Assembly: GCA_963555705.1 (NCBI GenBank)
Contig: OY743173.1
Location: 645,001-709,000 of the forward strand
Direction of reading: 5' to 3'
DNA from: Ligustrum vulgare
Taxonomy: Eukaryota; Streptophyta; Magnoliopsida; Lamiales; Oleaceae
DNA: 64,000 bases
The notes below the pieces were generated by a model. It was not told the DNA's origin. It saw nothing but the letters and a program-made list of their open reading frames with translations, and ran no database searches. A program made the position numbers and the translations under genes. Of the stretch, positions 43,752 through 55,042 are shown one piece after another; positions within the stretch are counted from its first letter, which is position 1, and each line of letters starts with the position of its first letter.

Positions 43752-44975
43752 TCAAGGTGGTTTTAGATTAGATGGTGTAGCCTCATCATCTGCCCTTACC
43801 TTGTATTCATACTTCTCCCAGTATGCCAATTCCAACTCGACATCTATCTTGGAGCAATTTTCTAGTTCTTGTTCATGGACATCAAATTGCATCATTGTGA
43901 AAGTCACTTCTTGATTTTCAGCCCGCAGCACTACATCTCCTTTTTCTACATCAATTAATGCTCGTGCAGTGGCTAGGAATGGTCGACCAAGTATCAAAGG
44001 CAAATTTTCATCTTCCTCCATATCTAAGATGATAAAGTCCGCTGGGAATATGAATTTGTGAACTTTCACCAATACATCATCCACAACTCCATATGGGTGA
44101 CAGATTGATCGATCAGCCAATTGCAATCTGATATTGCTTTCCTTTGGTTCACCTAGTCCCAGTTTCTTGTATAACGACAGGGGCATCAGATTTATACTTG
44201 CACCTAGGTCACATAGGACCTTGTTGATTCTTAAATCACCTATAATGCAAGGTATTGAAAAGCTCCCTGGGTCTTTGAGTTTAGGTTGCAGCTTGTTTTG
44301 CAGGATTGCACTGCATTCTTCATTCAAAGTGACCTCCTCAAGTTCTTCAAGCTTTTTCTTGCTAGACATCATCTTTTTTAGCAGCTTGGCGTAACTTGGG
44401 ATCTGTGTGATGGCTTCCAAGAAGGGAATGTTTATGTGCAGTTTTCTAAGCATATTCACAAACTTGTTAAACTGCTTATCCTCTCTTGTTTTATTCAGCC
44501 TTTGTGGAAATGGAATAGGAGACTCGTGAGGCTTAATTTTTGATTTCACCTCATGGTCATCTTCCCTTTCAACCATCTTCTCAACATTATCCACAACTTT
44601 TTCAGGAACTCCAGCTGGCTTTTTAGCATGAATCTCAGGAAGTTGCACACCACTACGCGTAGTGATCGCATTTATCTCATGTTGCACTACATTTATAGCC
44701 ATTAGTTGTTCCTTTGGGTTTACCTCAGTATTTGCAGGTAATGTACCCGGAGCTCTAACTGTGATCAACTGTGCTATCTGTCCCACTTGAGTCTCCAGAT
44801 TTTTGATTGAAGCTTGATGATTTCGCAATGTAGTTTCGGTCATCCTCATGAATTGGTCAGTTTTTGTCATGAACTGATCAGTTTTAGCCATAAATTGATT
44901 GGTCTGGCTCATGTACTGGTCAGTTTTCTCCATCAATTTCACAACCATCTCCTCAAGTTGAGGTTTCTTCTCCAC
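43752..44975 (-). CDS. Element D gag C-terminal part and aspartic protease
   Basis: 407 codons; preceding gag is in another frame, so the Met is probably internal. Residues 14-48 hold a seven-residue repeat (variants of KTDQFM plus one residue, about five units), predicted coiled coil, then IKNLETQVGQIAQL. A conserved linker with NAITTRSGVQLPE follows. The retropepsin-like domain has CDLGASINLMP (255-265), LQLADRSICHPYGVVDDV and LPLILGRPFLATAR (325-339). The frame ends TPSNLKPP with no RT. The protease domain looks complete. Confidence 0.85.
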   Translation of the reverse strand: MEKKPQLEEMVVKLMEKTDQYMSQTNQFMAKTDQFMTKTDQFMRMTETTLRNHQASIKNLETQVGQIAQLITVRAPGTLPANTEVNPKEQLMAINVVQHEINAITTRSGVQLPEIHAKKPAGVPEKVVDNVEKMVEREDDHEVKSKIKPHESPIPFPQRLNKTREDKQFNKFVNMLRKLHINIPFLEAITQIPSYAKLLKKMMSSKKKLEELEEVTLNEECSAILQNKLQPKLKDPGSFSIPCIIGDLRINKVLCDLGASINLMPLSLYKKLGLGEPKESNIRLQLADRSICHPYGVVDDVLVKVHKFIFPADFIILDMEEDENLPLILGRPFLATARALIDVEKGDVVLRAENQEVTFTMMQFDVHEQELENCSKIDVELELAYWEKYEYKVRADDEATPSNLKPP

Positions 44976-46114
44976 TACCTGCTGTGGAGGGGCTTGCTGG
45001 CCAGTTCCATTTTGATTATCCCTCCATGAAAGTTAGGGTGATTTCGCCAACCAGGATTATAAGTGTTGGAGTATGGATTATTTTGGCGATGTCCCCCTTG
45101 TATAAAGCTGACCTGCTCAACTTGAGCTGCCAAAATTGGACAATCTGAGGTATTGTGATTGGCCCCACATTCCTCGCATCCAGTTACTACACTTTTCACT
45201 GAATGGTTGGTTTGTATGAAATTCATCAAAGAGTCTAATTTAGCAGACAATGTCGAAACATCATCCACTGCATAAACTCCTGCTGGTTTCTTTTGAATGG
45301 TCCTCTCAGACGCCCACATTGCGTTGGTATTGGCTATTCTCTCAAATAGTTCAAGTGCTCCATCAAGAGTTTGGGTCGTTATTGATCCATTTGATGACGA
45401 ATCAACAAGACTCTTGTATTGAGGGAGCAAGCCAATGTAAAAGTACCTTACCTGCTCCTTTTTGGGTAATCCATGTTGAGGGCATTTCCTAAGCATGCTT
45501 TTAAACCTATTCCATGCTTCATCAAATGACTCAAACTCTTGTTGTTGAAAATTTGTTATCTCATGTCTGAGTTTAGCAACTTTGGCTGGGGGCATGAATT
45601 TTGTGCAAAATTTTTGGGCCAAGTCATTCCAGGTTGTTATACTTGCAGGAGGACGGGAGTCTAACCAATCTATTGCCCTATCTCGTAAGGTGTATGGAAA
45701 CAACCTAAGTCTTATGGCGTCATCTGACACACCCTGATATTTAAAATGTTAACACATATCTAAAAATTTAGACACATGTGCATGTGGATTTTCATCGGGT
45801 TTGCCATAGAATTGATGTCCATTTTGAAACATATTTATCACATTGGTCTTTAATTGGAAGTTTGCAAGACCAAAAGGTGGATAAACTATGCTTGATTGGT
45901 TTTGGACAATTGGTGGGGTCATGAAATCTCCTACAAGTCTATTCCCCTCATCTTCTAGCTCAACACCAGGTAAAGCCATATTGTTTGCGATTTGATCTTC
46001 TTTTTTATTTTTAGATTTATCTAATTCCCCAAGTTCTCTTAACCTACGGTGTAATGTACATTCTATTTCCGGGTCAGCTACGAAGAGATTCCCTTTTTCG
46101 AACGTAGCATACAC
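44975..46114 (-). pseudogene. Element D gag, N-terminal part
   Basis: Starts MYATFEKGNLFVADPEIEC, close to the gag start of element A in pattern. One in-frame TAA near 45747 breaks it (DMC*HFKYQGV). After this comes the capsid-like block RLRLFPYTLRDRAIDWL, FDEAWNRFKSMLRKCPQHG and the knuckle CEECGANHNTSDC (CX2CX3HX4C, as in element C). A frame change near 44990 separates it from the next segment. Gag would package element RNA; the stop may be read through or may be a recent loss. Confidence 0.85.
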
Positions 46115-46264
46115 AGCTAAAAGAAAGGAAACTAGTAATTAACTAAAACAAAGAAATTAAAATCCTAAAAATTAAAAAAAATAAAAGTAAAAGTAAAAAT
46201 AAAATTAAAACAAGTAAAAAGTCCGAATTAGTGAAAGTAATCTAAAAATAAATTTAAATAACAA

Positions 46265-46282
46265 TCCCCGGCAACGGCGCCA
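46265..46282 (-). other. Element D primer-binding site (tRNA-Asp)
   Basis: Minus strand TGGCGCCGTTGCCGGGGA, six bases inside the 5' LTR end. It is identical to the site in element A. Confidence 0.93.
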
Positions 46283-46288
46283 AAAACT

Positions 46289-47722
46289 TGACGACGCTCC
46301 GCAAGTGTACGGGTCTCGCAAGTAATAAAGTGGATTTTAAGTCCGAATATCGTTCCCACAGAAATTGTTTTAAATCGTATTTTTAGACTACTACCTTAAC
46401 CGGAACTAGAAATTGTTTGAGTTTGAAATTTTTGATTTTGAAAATTAAAATGAAGATTAAACTAAAAAAATGACAAATTTGATTTTAAACGAATGAAAAT
46501 AAATGCGTTAGAATTATGAATCCATTTTGACTCTATCATCCATATCTTAACCAATTATTTAAATACAATTCACGAGTTTTGAAAATTCATATTCCTAATA
46601 TTGTCAAGACTCCCTTTCGGACAAGAATCAACACCTATTTCGATACACAATCCGACTATATTTCTATGACGAATCTAAATATATAGAAAAGCATTATAAG
46701 TTTTGTGAATACTATAGCAGATAACACAAAGCATAGGGGTATATTTCTATCCCCTATCGGACTTTGTGGCAATTGACACAAGTCTAATGAAATATCAATC
46801 TTTCGAACTTAAGAAATCATTACCTAAAATCATACAACTAGTGATCAAGTAATTGCATGATAAAGAAAAGTATAAATCAATTGCTCAAAATCATGAATTG
46901 CATAAATTAAATAATAGATTAAAATATGGAATTAAGAAATCAAAACTTCATCACAATTCCAACACAATTAACCTAGCCTAGAAACATAATAGAAAATAAA
47001 TAACAAGAGATATGAAAAGATGTAACCCAATTCATCTCCTTGCAATTGTATCTTCAATCTTGATCTTGGCGTGGTTTGGATCCCTCGGCACTTCGACAGC
47101 GTTTTGGCATGAATTATGAAGATTGGGATCCCCTAATTTCGTGCCCCAGGTCTGGTATATATAGATTTTCCCGAGAATTAGGTTAATCAAGGAGAAAATT
47201 GCTGAATTCCGCGTAAAAAGCCCAGCTGCGGCCCAGTCGGGACTACCGTGCGACCGCACGGTTCAAAAACACGCGGTCGCATGACTCTGCAGGTAAACTT
47301 CAGTCGCCGAATTTTTTGACCGTGCAACCGCACGCCTTTTTCAACCGTGCGGCCGCACGGTTGTAATTCCGGCTGCAATTTTTATCTTTTAAATTCTGCA
47401 ACTTGGTCCCTGTCTTTTAATTGCACAGCAAGTCCTCCAACTTCTGATTGTTGCAATTTAACCCCTGAACTTCTGATTTCTTCCAAATTCGATTTTTTCT
47501 TCAAATTAACCATTTGATTGACTGCATCAATTCTTGATTTGCTCACTTTGACACTTTGTACATCCAATTGCTCAATTTTAGCTTCAATTCCTTTATTTTC
47601 TCGACTTTGGAATTATTTCTGAAATGTAAACAAATAACACAAAATAAATAGCGAATATTCTAAAACAAACATATAAAATCCTACTTTTAGGATAGAAATA
47701 AGTGTATAAAATACACTTATCA
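46289..47722 (-). repeat. Element D 5' LTR
   Basis: This LTR is 1,434 bp. It has the same palindromes (47240-47365) and TATA-like box (47156-47163). It carries about 28 bases near 47572-47600 that the other LTR lacks. Confidence 0.93.
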
Positions 47723-47727
47723 GTGTT

Positions 47728-49196
47728 GACTTCATTTTGCAGTTTATCATGTTAGATAGCCTTGCCGGCTTAAGATATTGTGACGTTTGATTTTGTTCAT
47801 TGTGTTGTAGATATTGACATGCTAGATAGCCTTGTCGGCTCAAATGATTTGATGCTTGAAATTGCTGATTAATTCATGAATCATGATCGAATATGCTACT
47901 TGTGCCTATTTTTATAAATTGCTTATCTATGAGTGATCCTGAGTTCTCTTGAGCACAATATTCATAACTAATTGTTGTTGAGATTTGGAATCCATTGAAG
48001 GTTCGAAAAATTTGTGAAGTAGAAAAATTAGGTTGTGAGCTTGTATCTTCAAATTTTATCAACCTATCCAAATCCCTCTCAATGCTTTTAATCTCTTAAT
48101 CCTTTGTGAGACAAGTTTGGGGGTGGTCGAGCCGGTAAAGGAGACGGTCTAGATGTGTAGTGATTCCATGCATACTTAATCTAAATTTGTGTGGAGTGTT
48201 GTTGATGTTAGTATAAGATAAGTGATGACAAAATGCTAGAGATCTAAGCCCATTTTAATTATTGCATTGCCCTATCTCGTAGCCTTTTTTACTCGAGTAA
48301 TTAAGCCCGTAGGAGTATCTTGAAACTTGGTGCCTTAAGTTTGAAACTTGGGAGTCATCGGCCTAAAGCTCGCTACATGGGTCAATTAGAAAGCTTAATG
48401 AGTAGGGTACACACACACACTTGAAAGAAAAAAAAAGCACATCATCATCATTGCATTTGCTTAATAAGTCTACCTCACTTCGTAGCCTTTTTGACTCAAG
48501 TTAGTAAGTCTGTAGGGGTATTTTGAAACCTGGTACCCTTTGATCTTAAAACAATTGGGGAGTTTCCGACCTAAAGCTCGCTACATGGGTCAATTAGAAA
48601 GCTTAAGGGAGTGAGGAAGTCACGAGCAATCATCACATTAGTTTGTAGAAATCATGCATTTGTATTTGCATAAAAGCTTAGATTAATAGTGGGTTTGAAT
48701 TGCTTGGTATAAACTTTAATGTTGAAACACTCATCTAGTGGAGAGTCACTGCATATCTAGATTATTGAGATTGCTGGTAAGTCATAACCAAGCTTTAGTG
48801 GAAAAAGAAATGTGTGAATTGAGAGTCACCCATAGGATGCATTTCGGGAGAGAAAAGAAATAATATGGGGGGATGAATGTCACGAGAGGATAAGGAATGA
48901 AATTGACCACTAAGGGTGGATAGTATTATTTTGAAATTTATCCCTCTTACAATGTTTCTTTGAACCTTAGTGATAATTGGAAGTGACTATGCACACACAC
49001 ACCGATCAAACATGAGATAAGCTCAACTTCGTTTTGTAGTAATATTTTGAAAACACAATTGTGAATTAATCATGCATTTTTACACTCAAGAAAGAATTTA
49101 CAAGTTATCTAGCATTGTTGATCATTCATTCATTTACTTTTTGTATTAGTAGATATTCTTGCTCGAGACGAGCAAGAGTTTAAGTTTTGGGGTATT
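47728..49196 (+). other. Athila C 3' noncoding region
   Basis: No supported ORF. It contains two copies of a TAGATAGCCTTG-C/T-CGGCT phrase (47753, 47822) and an internal G-rich tract AAGTTTGGGGGTGG (48112-48125). Two modules of about 120 bases (48279-48397 and 48479-48606) each end with CCTAAAGCTCGCTACATGGG; they are related to the paired module in element D. The hairpin CTTGCTCG-AGA-CGAGCAAG (49158-49176) precedes the terminal AAGTTTTGGGGTAT tract (49182-49195). Confidence 0.65.
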
Positions 49197-50883
49197 TGTT
49201 AAGTGCATTTTTATACACTTTTTATACCTTTAAATTAGCATTTTTTGGAACATCTTGAGCAAATATCTACTAATTTATGCATATTTTGTATTTAAATAGG
49301 TTAATATCCAAGTTTGAGGCCAAAAACCACAAAAGAAGTGCAAATTACGCTGAAATTGGAAGTCTGGGGACCATTTTGTCACTTCCGAGAAGTTTTGGAC
49401 AAGCCACGCAATTAACCAAGGGACTAAATTAAAAGATTTCAAAAGTTGAAGGGCCAAAAGTGCAATTTTAGAAGGACATGTTTGAAAGAAATTTGAAAAT
49501 TTGGGGACTAAATTGCTCGAGATTAAAAGATGGAGGACTTGATGGAAATTACGGAAATGACTTAGCTGCAAAACCATCATTTGGCTGAGCCACGCGATCG
49601 CGTGGCTCGAACCAAGTCGCATTCGCGACTTGAACCTCAAAACGGACCCGAGACAACGTTGCTGCGCGCTGTTTACCGCGCGCGATCGCGCGCCTTTAGA
49701 AATTAAAAAAAAAAAAAAAAAAAGGAAAATTCCGGGCCGGACCGGGTCAACCCGGCCGACCCGGTTCGGCCCATTTTGCTGATTCACGCGGATCTTGCCT
49801 TTTTTTTAGGGTTTTGGATGATTTTGGGGGTATTATAAAGAGGAAAAATCAGATTTTTTAGGGCCTCATGTAAGTTTCTTGCCTCTTTTTCATTTTTCTT
49901 GTATTTTCTCTTAACATTTACCTTATTTAATGCAATGTTTAATTAATGTTTTAATGTTCTTGTATTCTTCTTCCACATTTCATCTTCTTGTTGTAGTTTA
50001 AGTTTTTAATATTTGGTATTTCCTCAAATTTCTTCCATAAATGTTATATATTTTAAGTGCATTTAATGTTTTATGCTTGGGTTGTTGAAAATAGTAATGG
50101 TTGATGAAGAAATTTGGCTCAAAGTGAAGGGTTCTTGGGTTTTTACTTCAAGAACTTTACAAAAAGGGGAGTTTTCTTTATTATCTTGTTTTTAATCTTT
50201 ATTTTAAGTATTATTCACATGTTTATGTTATTTGTTAAATATTGTTGTTAGTTTATTATTAGAGGTTAATATTATTGTGTTGGAGTTTTAATTAGTTTAA
50301 GATTATTTAAGTATTTTAGGTTGTTTTTGGATTGTGGGTATTTATGTTTATGTATTTGTGATTGTGAATGTTGTTTATGTTTTTTTTGTAGTTTTTAAAA
50401 TTTTTGTCACTATGTTAGGTTCTTATTGGAATTTACTATACATGTTAGGTTAAATTTAATTTTTCCCATGTAATTTGGTTAAGTAAGTGACTACCACTAT
50501 TTGATTTATAAAAGAAGAAATTAGTGTAGTTATAAAAATTAACTTCACCTTGTCTCATGTTTTCTAGTTTAGTTTAGTCACCAAGTTCTTTTAGTTATTA
50601 GGATATTTTGGATAATTAGTTTTAATCCTAGCTTTTACATATTGATGTCTATTTGTTTTAGTTAACTAGTTTATATATTTCCATGTTTCTTATTTGTATC
50701 ACTTAGTTAATAATTCACCACCGATCCATATTTTTATGTTACTCGACTTTTCTTTTAAAATGAAATCAATAACTTTAATTACAAATCAATCAATCCTCGT
50801 GGGTACGATAACCCGGACTTTTCTAGTCCACTTTACTACTTGAACGCGAATCGTGCACTTGCGGTATACGAGTTAAGCGAACA
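49197..50883 (+). repeat. Athila C 3' LTR
   Basis: This LTR is 1,687 bp. The palindromes are better preserved here than in the 5' LTR: a perfect 22-bp one centred on GCGATCGC at about 49598, AAGTCGCATTCGCGACTT, and GCGCGCGATCGCGCGC at about 49677. The TATA-like box is at 49831-49840. It ends AAGCGAACA. Confidence 0.93.
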
Positions 50884-51513
50884 TTGACTACATTTATTAT
50901 CTTTTCTGGTATTTGACTTGAATGCAGTCCCGACATTACTATATGCTTTTAATTCTTTCTTACTACATTTGCAATGTCCTCATTAGGCTTATTGTTTTTT
51001 TGTTTGGTTATCTTTTAAATTTTGATTTTATACAACTAGATCAAATCAAGTTTTTTTTTTTTTTTTTAATCTTATAAATATCCAATAAAACTTACCATTT
51101 TTTTTTTTTTAATCTTATAAATATCCAATAAAACTTACAATGGTAATCCTATAAACCTCTTAAATCTTTTCTTCTGTTTTAGTATGGTTATAGCATTCAA
51201 AGTAAAATGACAGATTCATTGCACAAAAATGTGGAATTATAGAAACTGAAATAGATGCAAACTATGGAATAAGTCAAACTATAAAGAAATATAATATCTA
51301 CATTGTAGTTGAAGGGGTTTGCAACTAAGTAGGTTTCACATTGAATTGTAAAACTGATTTACGTTGACCTGCGATTGAAATGCGAGGCACAAAATATATT
51401 TATAAAGGTGAAAGAGGGGCTTTGAATGTTGGATCATCCCATTGAAATTTGTCATATTTTCCTCTAGAACTGCATGACAGCATGTTTTAAGAAGATATTA
51501 AATCAAGATTTAA
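50884..51513. other. Flank of Athila C, no gene seen
   Basis: AT-rich. A direct duplication of about 40 bases (TTTAATCTTATAAATATCC type) lies at 51062-51140. A 24-bp stretch at 51319-51342 recurs inverted at 53143-53166. Confidence 0.5.
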
Positions 51514-51737
51514 GCCCTGTTCTTTAAAAACTAATTGACAAATAAATAGAATGTTTTGTGTCAAATCAAGGAATTGAAATTATTTGTTGATTTATTTGTA
51601 TTTTCTAGGTAAGATAAAGGGCTAAAAATTGGAGAGAAAAAATATGAATGGTTAAAAAGTGGTATGAAAAATTGTGTAATTTAAATTTTTGTAATGATTA
51701 CAAATTAAATTTTGATTCTTTTTTGCCTAACAGGGCC
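51514..51737. mobile_element. Small inverted-repeat element (MITE)
   Basis: About 224 bp. Ends are GCCCTGTTCTTT and, inverted, GGCCCTGTTAGGC; it is flanked by TTAA on both sides. Size, ends and a TA-rich duplication resemble Tourist/Harbinger-type miniature elements. No coding. Confidence 0.55.
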
Positions 51738-51916
51738 TTAATTGATTGTAAGTTACAAATCCTAGAAATATTTTGATAATAGGTTTGTAGTAAATTTGTA
51801 ATTTTTTAGATGAATATCTAAACATGTATATTTCTTTGCATCAAGGTTAAGATTTATTGCACAAAGGATTATAAATCAATTGAAATAACGTTATTTTGAA
51901 CATAGAGAAAATCTAA

Positions 51917-53044
51917 GGCCGTTCTCTTTGCTGTTTTAAACTCGTTTTGAGTTTTCAATTTTTGAAAATATCGAAAATGCGTTCACTTTGCCCATTTTCA
52001 GAAACGCGTTTTCCAAAATACCAAAAAAAAATACAAATGAAACTCAAAAACGAGTTTATTGCGTTTTGAATATTTTGTCTTAAAAAGTCCAAAACGCGCG
52101 TTTTGAATTAATTTCCTATTTTTTTTGGTAAATGTGAGATACTTCCTTCACTTGAAATTCTTATATTATTTTGTCATTATATATAGATCCATGTTAAGAT
52201 TTTTTTTTTTAATTTATTTATTATTATTTTTTTTTTTAAAATGTGAGACATTTCCTTCACTTGAAGTTCTTATCTTATTTTGTCATTATATATAGATCCA
52301 TGTTAAGATTTTTTTTTTATTTTTGTAAATTATTATTATTATTATTTATTTTTTTTTTGTAAAAGTGAGACATTTCCTTCACTTGAAATTCTTATGTTAT
52401 TTTGTCATTATATATAGATCCATGTTAAGATTTATTTTTTTTTTTGTAAATTATTATTATTATTTTTTTTTTTTTTTTGTAAAAGTGAGACACTTCATTC
52501 ACTTGAAATTCTTATATTATTTTGCCATTATATATAGATCCATTTTAAGATTTTTTTTTTTTGTAAATTTTTTTTATTATTATTTTTTTTTTTTTGTAAA
52601 AGTGAGACACTTTTTTCACTTCAAGTTATTATGTTATTTTGCCATTATATAGATCCATGTTAAGATTTTTTTTTGTAAATGTGAGACACTTCCTTCATTT
52701 GAAGTTCTTATGTTATTTTATCATTATATATAGATCCATGTTAAGATTTTGTTGGTATGAGGTTAAATTTTTGTTTAGCTGAAACAATATTAATAATGAA
52801 TTTATTGACATAAAGAACTAACTGATTTATTAACATTAAAATTAATGTAATTCAAAAATCAATCATTTTTTACATATAAAATATCACAAAATAAATATAT
52901 CAAAAAATTACAAAGTAAAGGCAATTTCAGTTTTCTATTTTTGAAAACAGTTTTCCAAAATTATAAAGAGAACATGTTTTCAGCAATCCCAAAACAAATA
53001 ATTAAAATTCAAAATCCAAAATCGAAACACAAAAAGAACGGTCC
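51917..53044. mobile_element. Inverted-repeat element containing a tandem array
   Basis: The left end GGCCGTTCTCTTTGC and the inverted right end GGACCGTTCTTTTTG form imperfect terminal repeats. The similarity continues inward as diverged GTTTT/GAAAAC-rich arms (to about 52030 and from about 52920). The centre is a tandem array (next entry). No transposase is present. The family is uncertain and the exact target duplication could not be fixed. Confidence 0.55.
52130..52746. repeat. Six-unit tandem repeat (~80-120 bp units)
   Basis: Each unit contains GTGAGACACTTCCTTCACTT or a variant, then TTATNTTATTTTGTCATTA, ATATAGATCCATGTTAAGA and a T-rich spacer of variable length. Units start near 52132, 52242, 52363, 52484, 52599 and 52678. 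Length differences lie in the T/TTA spacer. Confidence 0.8.
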
Positions 53045-53836
53045 CAAGGTTGTAACTTGTAAGCCACTTTCTGTTTCAGATTAATAGGAACATCTAATAT
53101 CAAAATATGATATTTTTCTGTCTCAGGTTCACATGAGCTTATAATGTGAAACCTACTTAGTTGCAAGCGGCGGGCGTGCAAGCTACAATAGTTAGGGTTT
53201 GAGGTGAGTGGCGTGTAGAATTGTTTAGGGTTGCGATTGATAGGAATATTGTAATTGGACTTATTGGTTGGGCTTTGTTTCCATAAAAAAAAGTAGGTCT
53301 AAATTTAAACGTGAACTTTTTTTATTTTTTATTTTTGGTCTTCCAATCGACTATTTATATGTAGTTTTTCTGGTGAAGGGATTTCTTTCATCCCTCGAGA
53401 GACAACATAAACAATATATTTTATATTTTTCACATGTGTCAACTACAGAATAATTAGGTCGTAATAAGATTTTTTATGTATTCCTATTAGAAATGCAAGT
53501 ATAACATGAAACAAATATCCTCTCTTTGGTACCCTTTATTTCAAATCTTTTTTTTTTTATTTTTTCAAAACTCATTTTCGGTACCCTTTATTTCAAATCT
53601 TTTTTTTTTTTTCAAAACTCATTTTCAACCACAATTATACCAATAACATAATCAACACATAAACACAAAAAGATTTCTTACTTTTTAACCACATATTTTT
53701 TATAAAATTTACTATTACAAAACACATTTTTTTAATAATGGGTCTCAAACAAGGACATGTGTTTATGGTGATTATTATATTTATACCGTTATACAATTAG
53801 TACGTTTTCAAGCACATATTATGATTCAATAGATAA
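53045..53836. other. Intergenic AT-rich sequence, no gene seen
   Basis: It contains a direct duplication of GGTACCCTTTATTTCAAATC (about 53529 and 53580). It includes one arm of a 24-bp inverted pair (53143-53166). Nothing else was recognised. Confidence 0.45.
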
Positions 53837-54361
53837 TTGATTTTTTTTTTTTTTTTTTTTTTTTTTAATGTTCAAGTTGAAAACTTGGATTTGTTGTCAA
53901 GTAAATCTCCAAGTTTCAATGCTGGAACTCCAAGTTTCAATGCTGGAACTAGTGTGCATGCTACATTTGTAGAAAGTTCATTAAGGACCAAAGCATCTCC
54001 GTTATTGATGTCACGTTTAAGTGACGCCACCAATGGTACATCTTCATATTACACGCTTGAGTTTTTTTGCAATACTACATATTTATATATTCAGTATTCA
54101 AGTGTTTTCTTCTTTATTTTTTATGCAATTTGTGGATCGAGTCAACCTACCGAAAAATCTACTTCGAGATTGAATGGTGTAATGGATTATCCATCAAAAA
54201 CAAATTCGAACATGGAAGTAAACATATCAACGATAATTGATCTAACGAAAGAAACCACTCTTCCACATTCATCAACTACGGTGGCTGGTGAAAATATGAA
54301 AACCATAAATAATGAAATTGTAGTTAATTTTCTTAATTCAGTTGATTTTAAAGTATCATAG
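53837..54361 (+). pseudogene. Possible N-terminal segment of the Helitron protein
   Basis: An open frame with SKASPLLMSRLSDATNGTSS-like text (ASPLLMSRLSDATN) resembling the variable N-terminal region of plant Helitron proteins. The hydrophobic middle (YIQYSSVFFFIFYAI) is probably an intron read through. A 21-bp tandem duplication (CCAAGTTTCAATGCTGGAAC) lies near 53908-53950. Assignment is tentative. Confidence 0.35.
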
Positions 54362-54642
54362 CAAAATTGCAAAAATAATTAGTAGATATTATATATAGTT
54401 TGTGTAGTCATGTATTAATCCTTAAATCTTAATTCGTGATTTACTTACATTTCATAAATTTACAGAATGCATGTGGAAAATTGTAAATCTTGACATAACT
54501 GAAAATCATACAAAATAAAATACTTACACCAATAGCTTTAAGTCTTAGTATAGAAAATGTTATGATTCAAGATGGCTAAAAAACGGTCATATAAATTATT
54601 ATCGAATGGAATTTTATTTCTAAATGTTTCACGTATACAGAA

Positions 54643-55042
54643 TATTGGGATATTGGAAATCTCACGTACAGATGTGAATTCTGTGGTGCTTTGTTTTGGT
54701 ATGAAGGGAGACTTCGTTTAAAGTTTTAAATATTGAAACCTGCAGTACTCTTTGTGTTGTATGCATGGAAAAATTCAACTTCCACGAATGAAAGAGCCAC
54801 CACAAGTACTGCGTGATTTAATATACGAAGTGAACGAGAGGAGCAAATACTTCATTGAAAACATCCGACCATACAATAATATGTTCTGTTTCACGTCAAT
54901 GGGAGGAAAGATAGAATCAAGCTTAAACAAAGGAAATTCTCCTCCAGTTTTTAGATTGCATGGACAGAATTATCATTTGATCGGAAGTTTGTTGCCTCTA
55001 GAAGGTTCATCTCCTAAGTTCGCACAAATGTATAATTACGAC
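54643..55042 (+). pseudogene. Helitron Rep, zinc-finger N-terminal region
   Basis: In one frame it reads YWDIGNLTYRCEFCGALFWYEGRLR, broken by a TAA near 54729; another frame resumes with LCCMHGKIQLPRMKEPP and continues to the hAT insertion (FAQMYNYD). The CxxC...CC-x-x-G pattern followed by a Helitron-like N domain is characteristic of plant Helitron Rep proteins. Confidence 0.8.

Larger units (their letters stand above)
39396..47722 (-). mobile_element. Athila-lineage element D, gag-protease only (non-autonomous)
   Basis: LTRs are 39396-40800 (3') and 46289-47722 (5'), with GTGTT duplications (39391-39395, 47723-47727). The primer site is complementary to tRNA-Asp. Coding is limited to gag and aspartic protease, then sequence jumps to the conserved post-pol block, so RT, RNase H and integrase have been deleted as one piece. 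This matches the published class of plant gag-only LTR elements (TR-GAG), with protease retained. LTRs differ at under ten positions plus a 28-bp indel, so it is a recent insertion that must have used enzymes from a relative. Confidence 0.92.
21632..50883 (+). mobile_element. Athila-lineage LTR retrotransposon C with two nested insertions
   Basis: LTRs are 21632-23312 and 49197-50883 (start TGTTAAGTGC, end AAGCGAACA). The flanking 5-mers are TGGAC and TTGAC, a target duplication with one later change. Removing LARD-2 and element D with their duplications leaves about 10.5 kb, a normal Athila length. Gag-pol is broken by at least three nonsense codons and several frame shifts. LTR differences are more numerous than in A, D or LARD-2, agreeing with its being the older host. 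Confidence 0.92.

Noticed and set aside
52365..52652. 95-codon Phe/Tyr-rich ORF
   Set aside because: Translation of the tandem array and T-runs.
53837..54361. Membrane protein suggested by the hydrophobic middle of the ORF
   Set aside because: More likely an intron read through in the Helitron N-terminal region.
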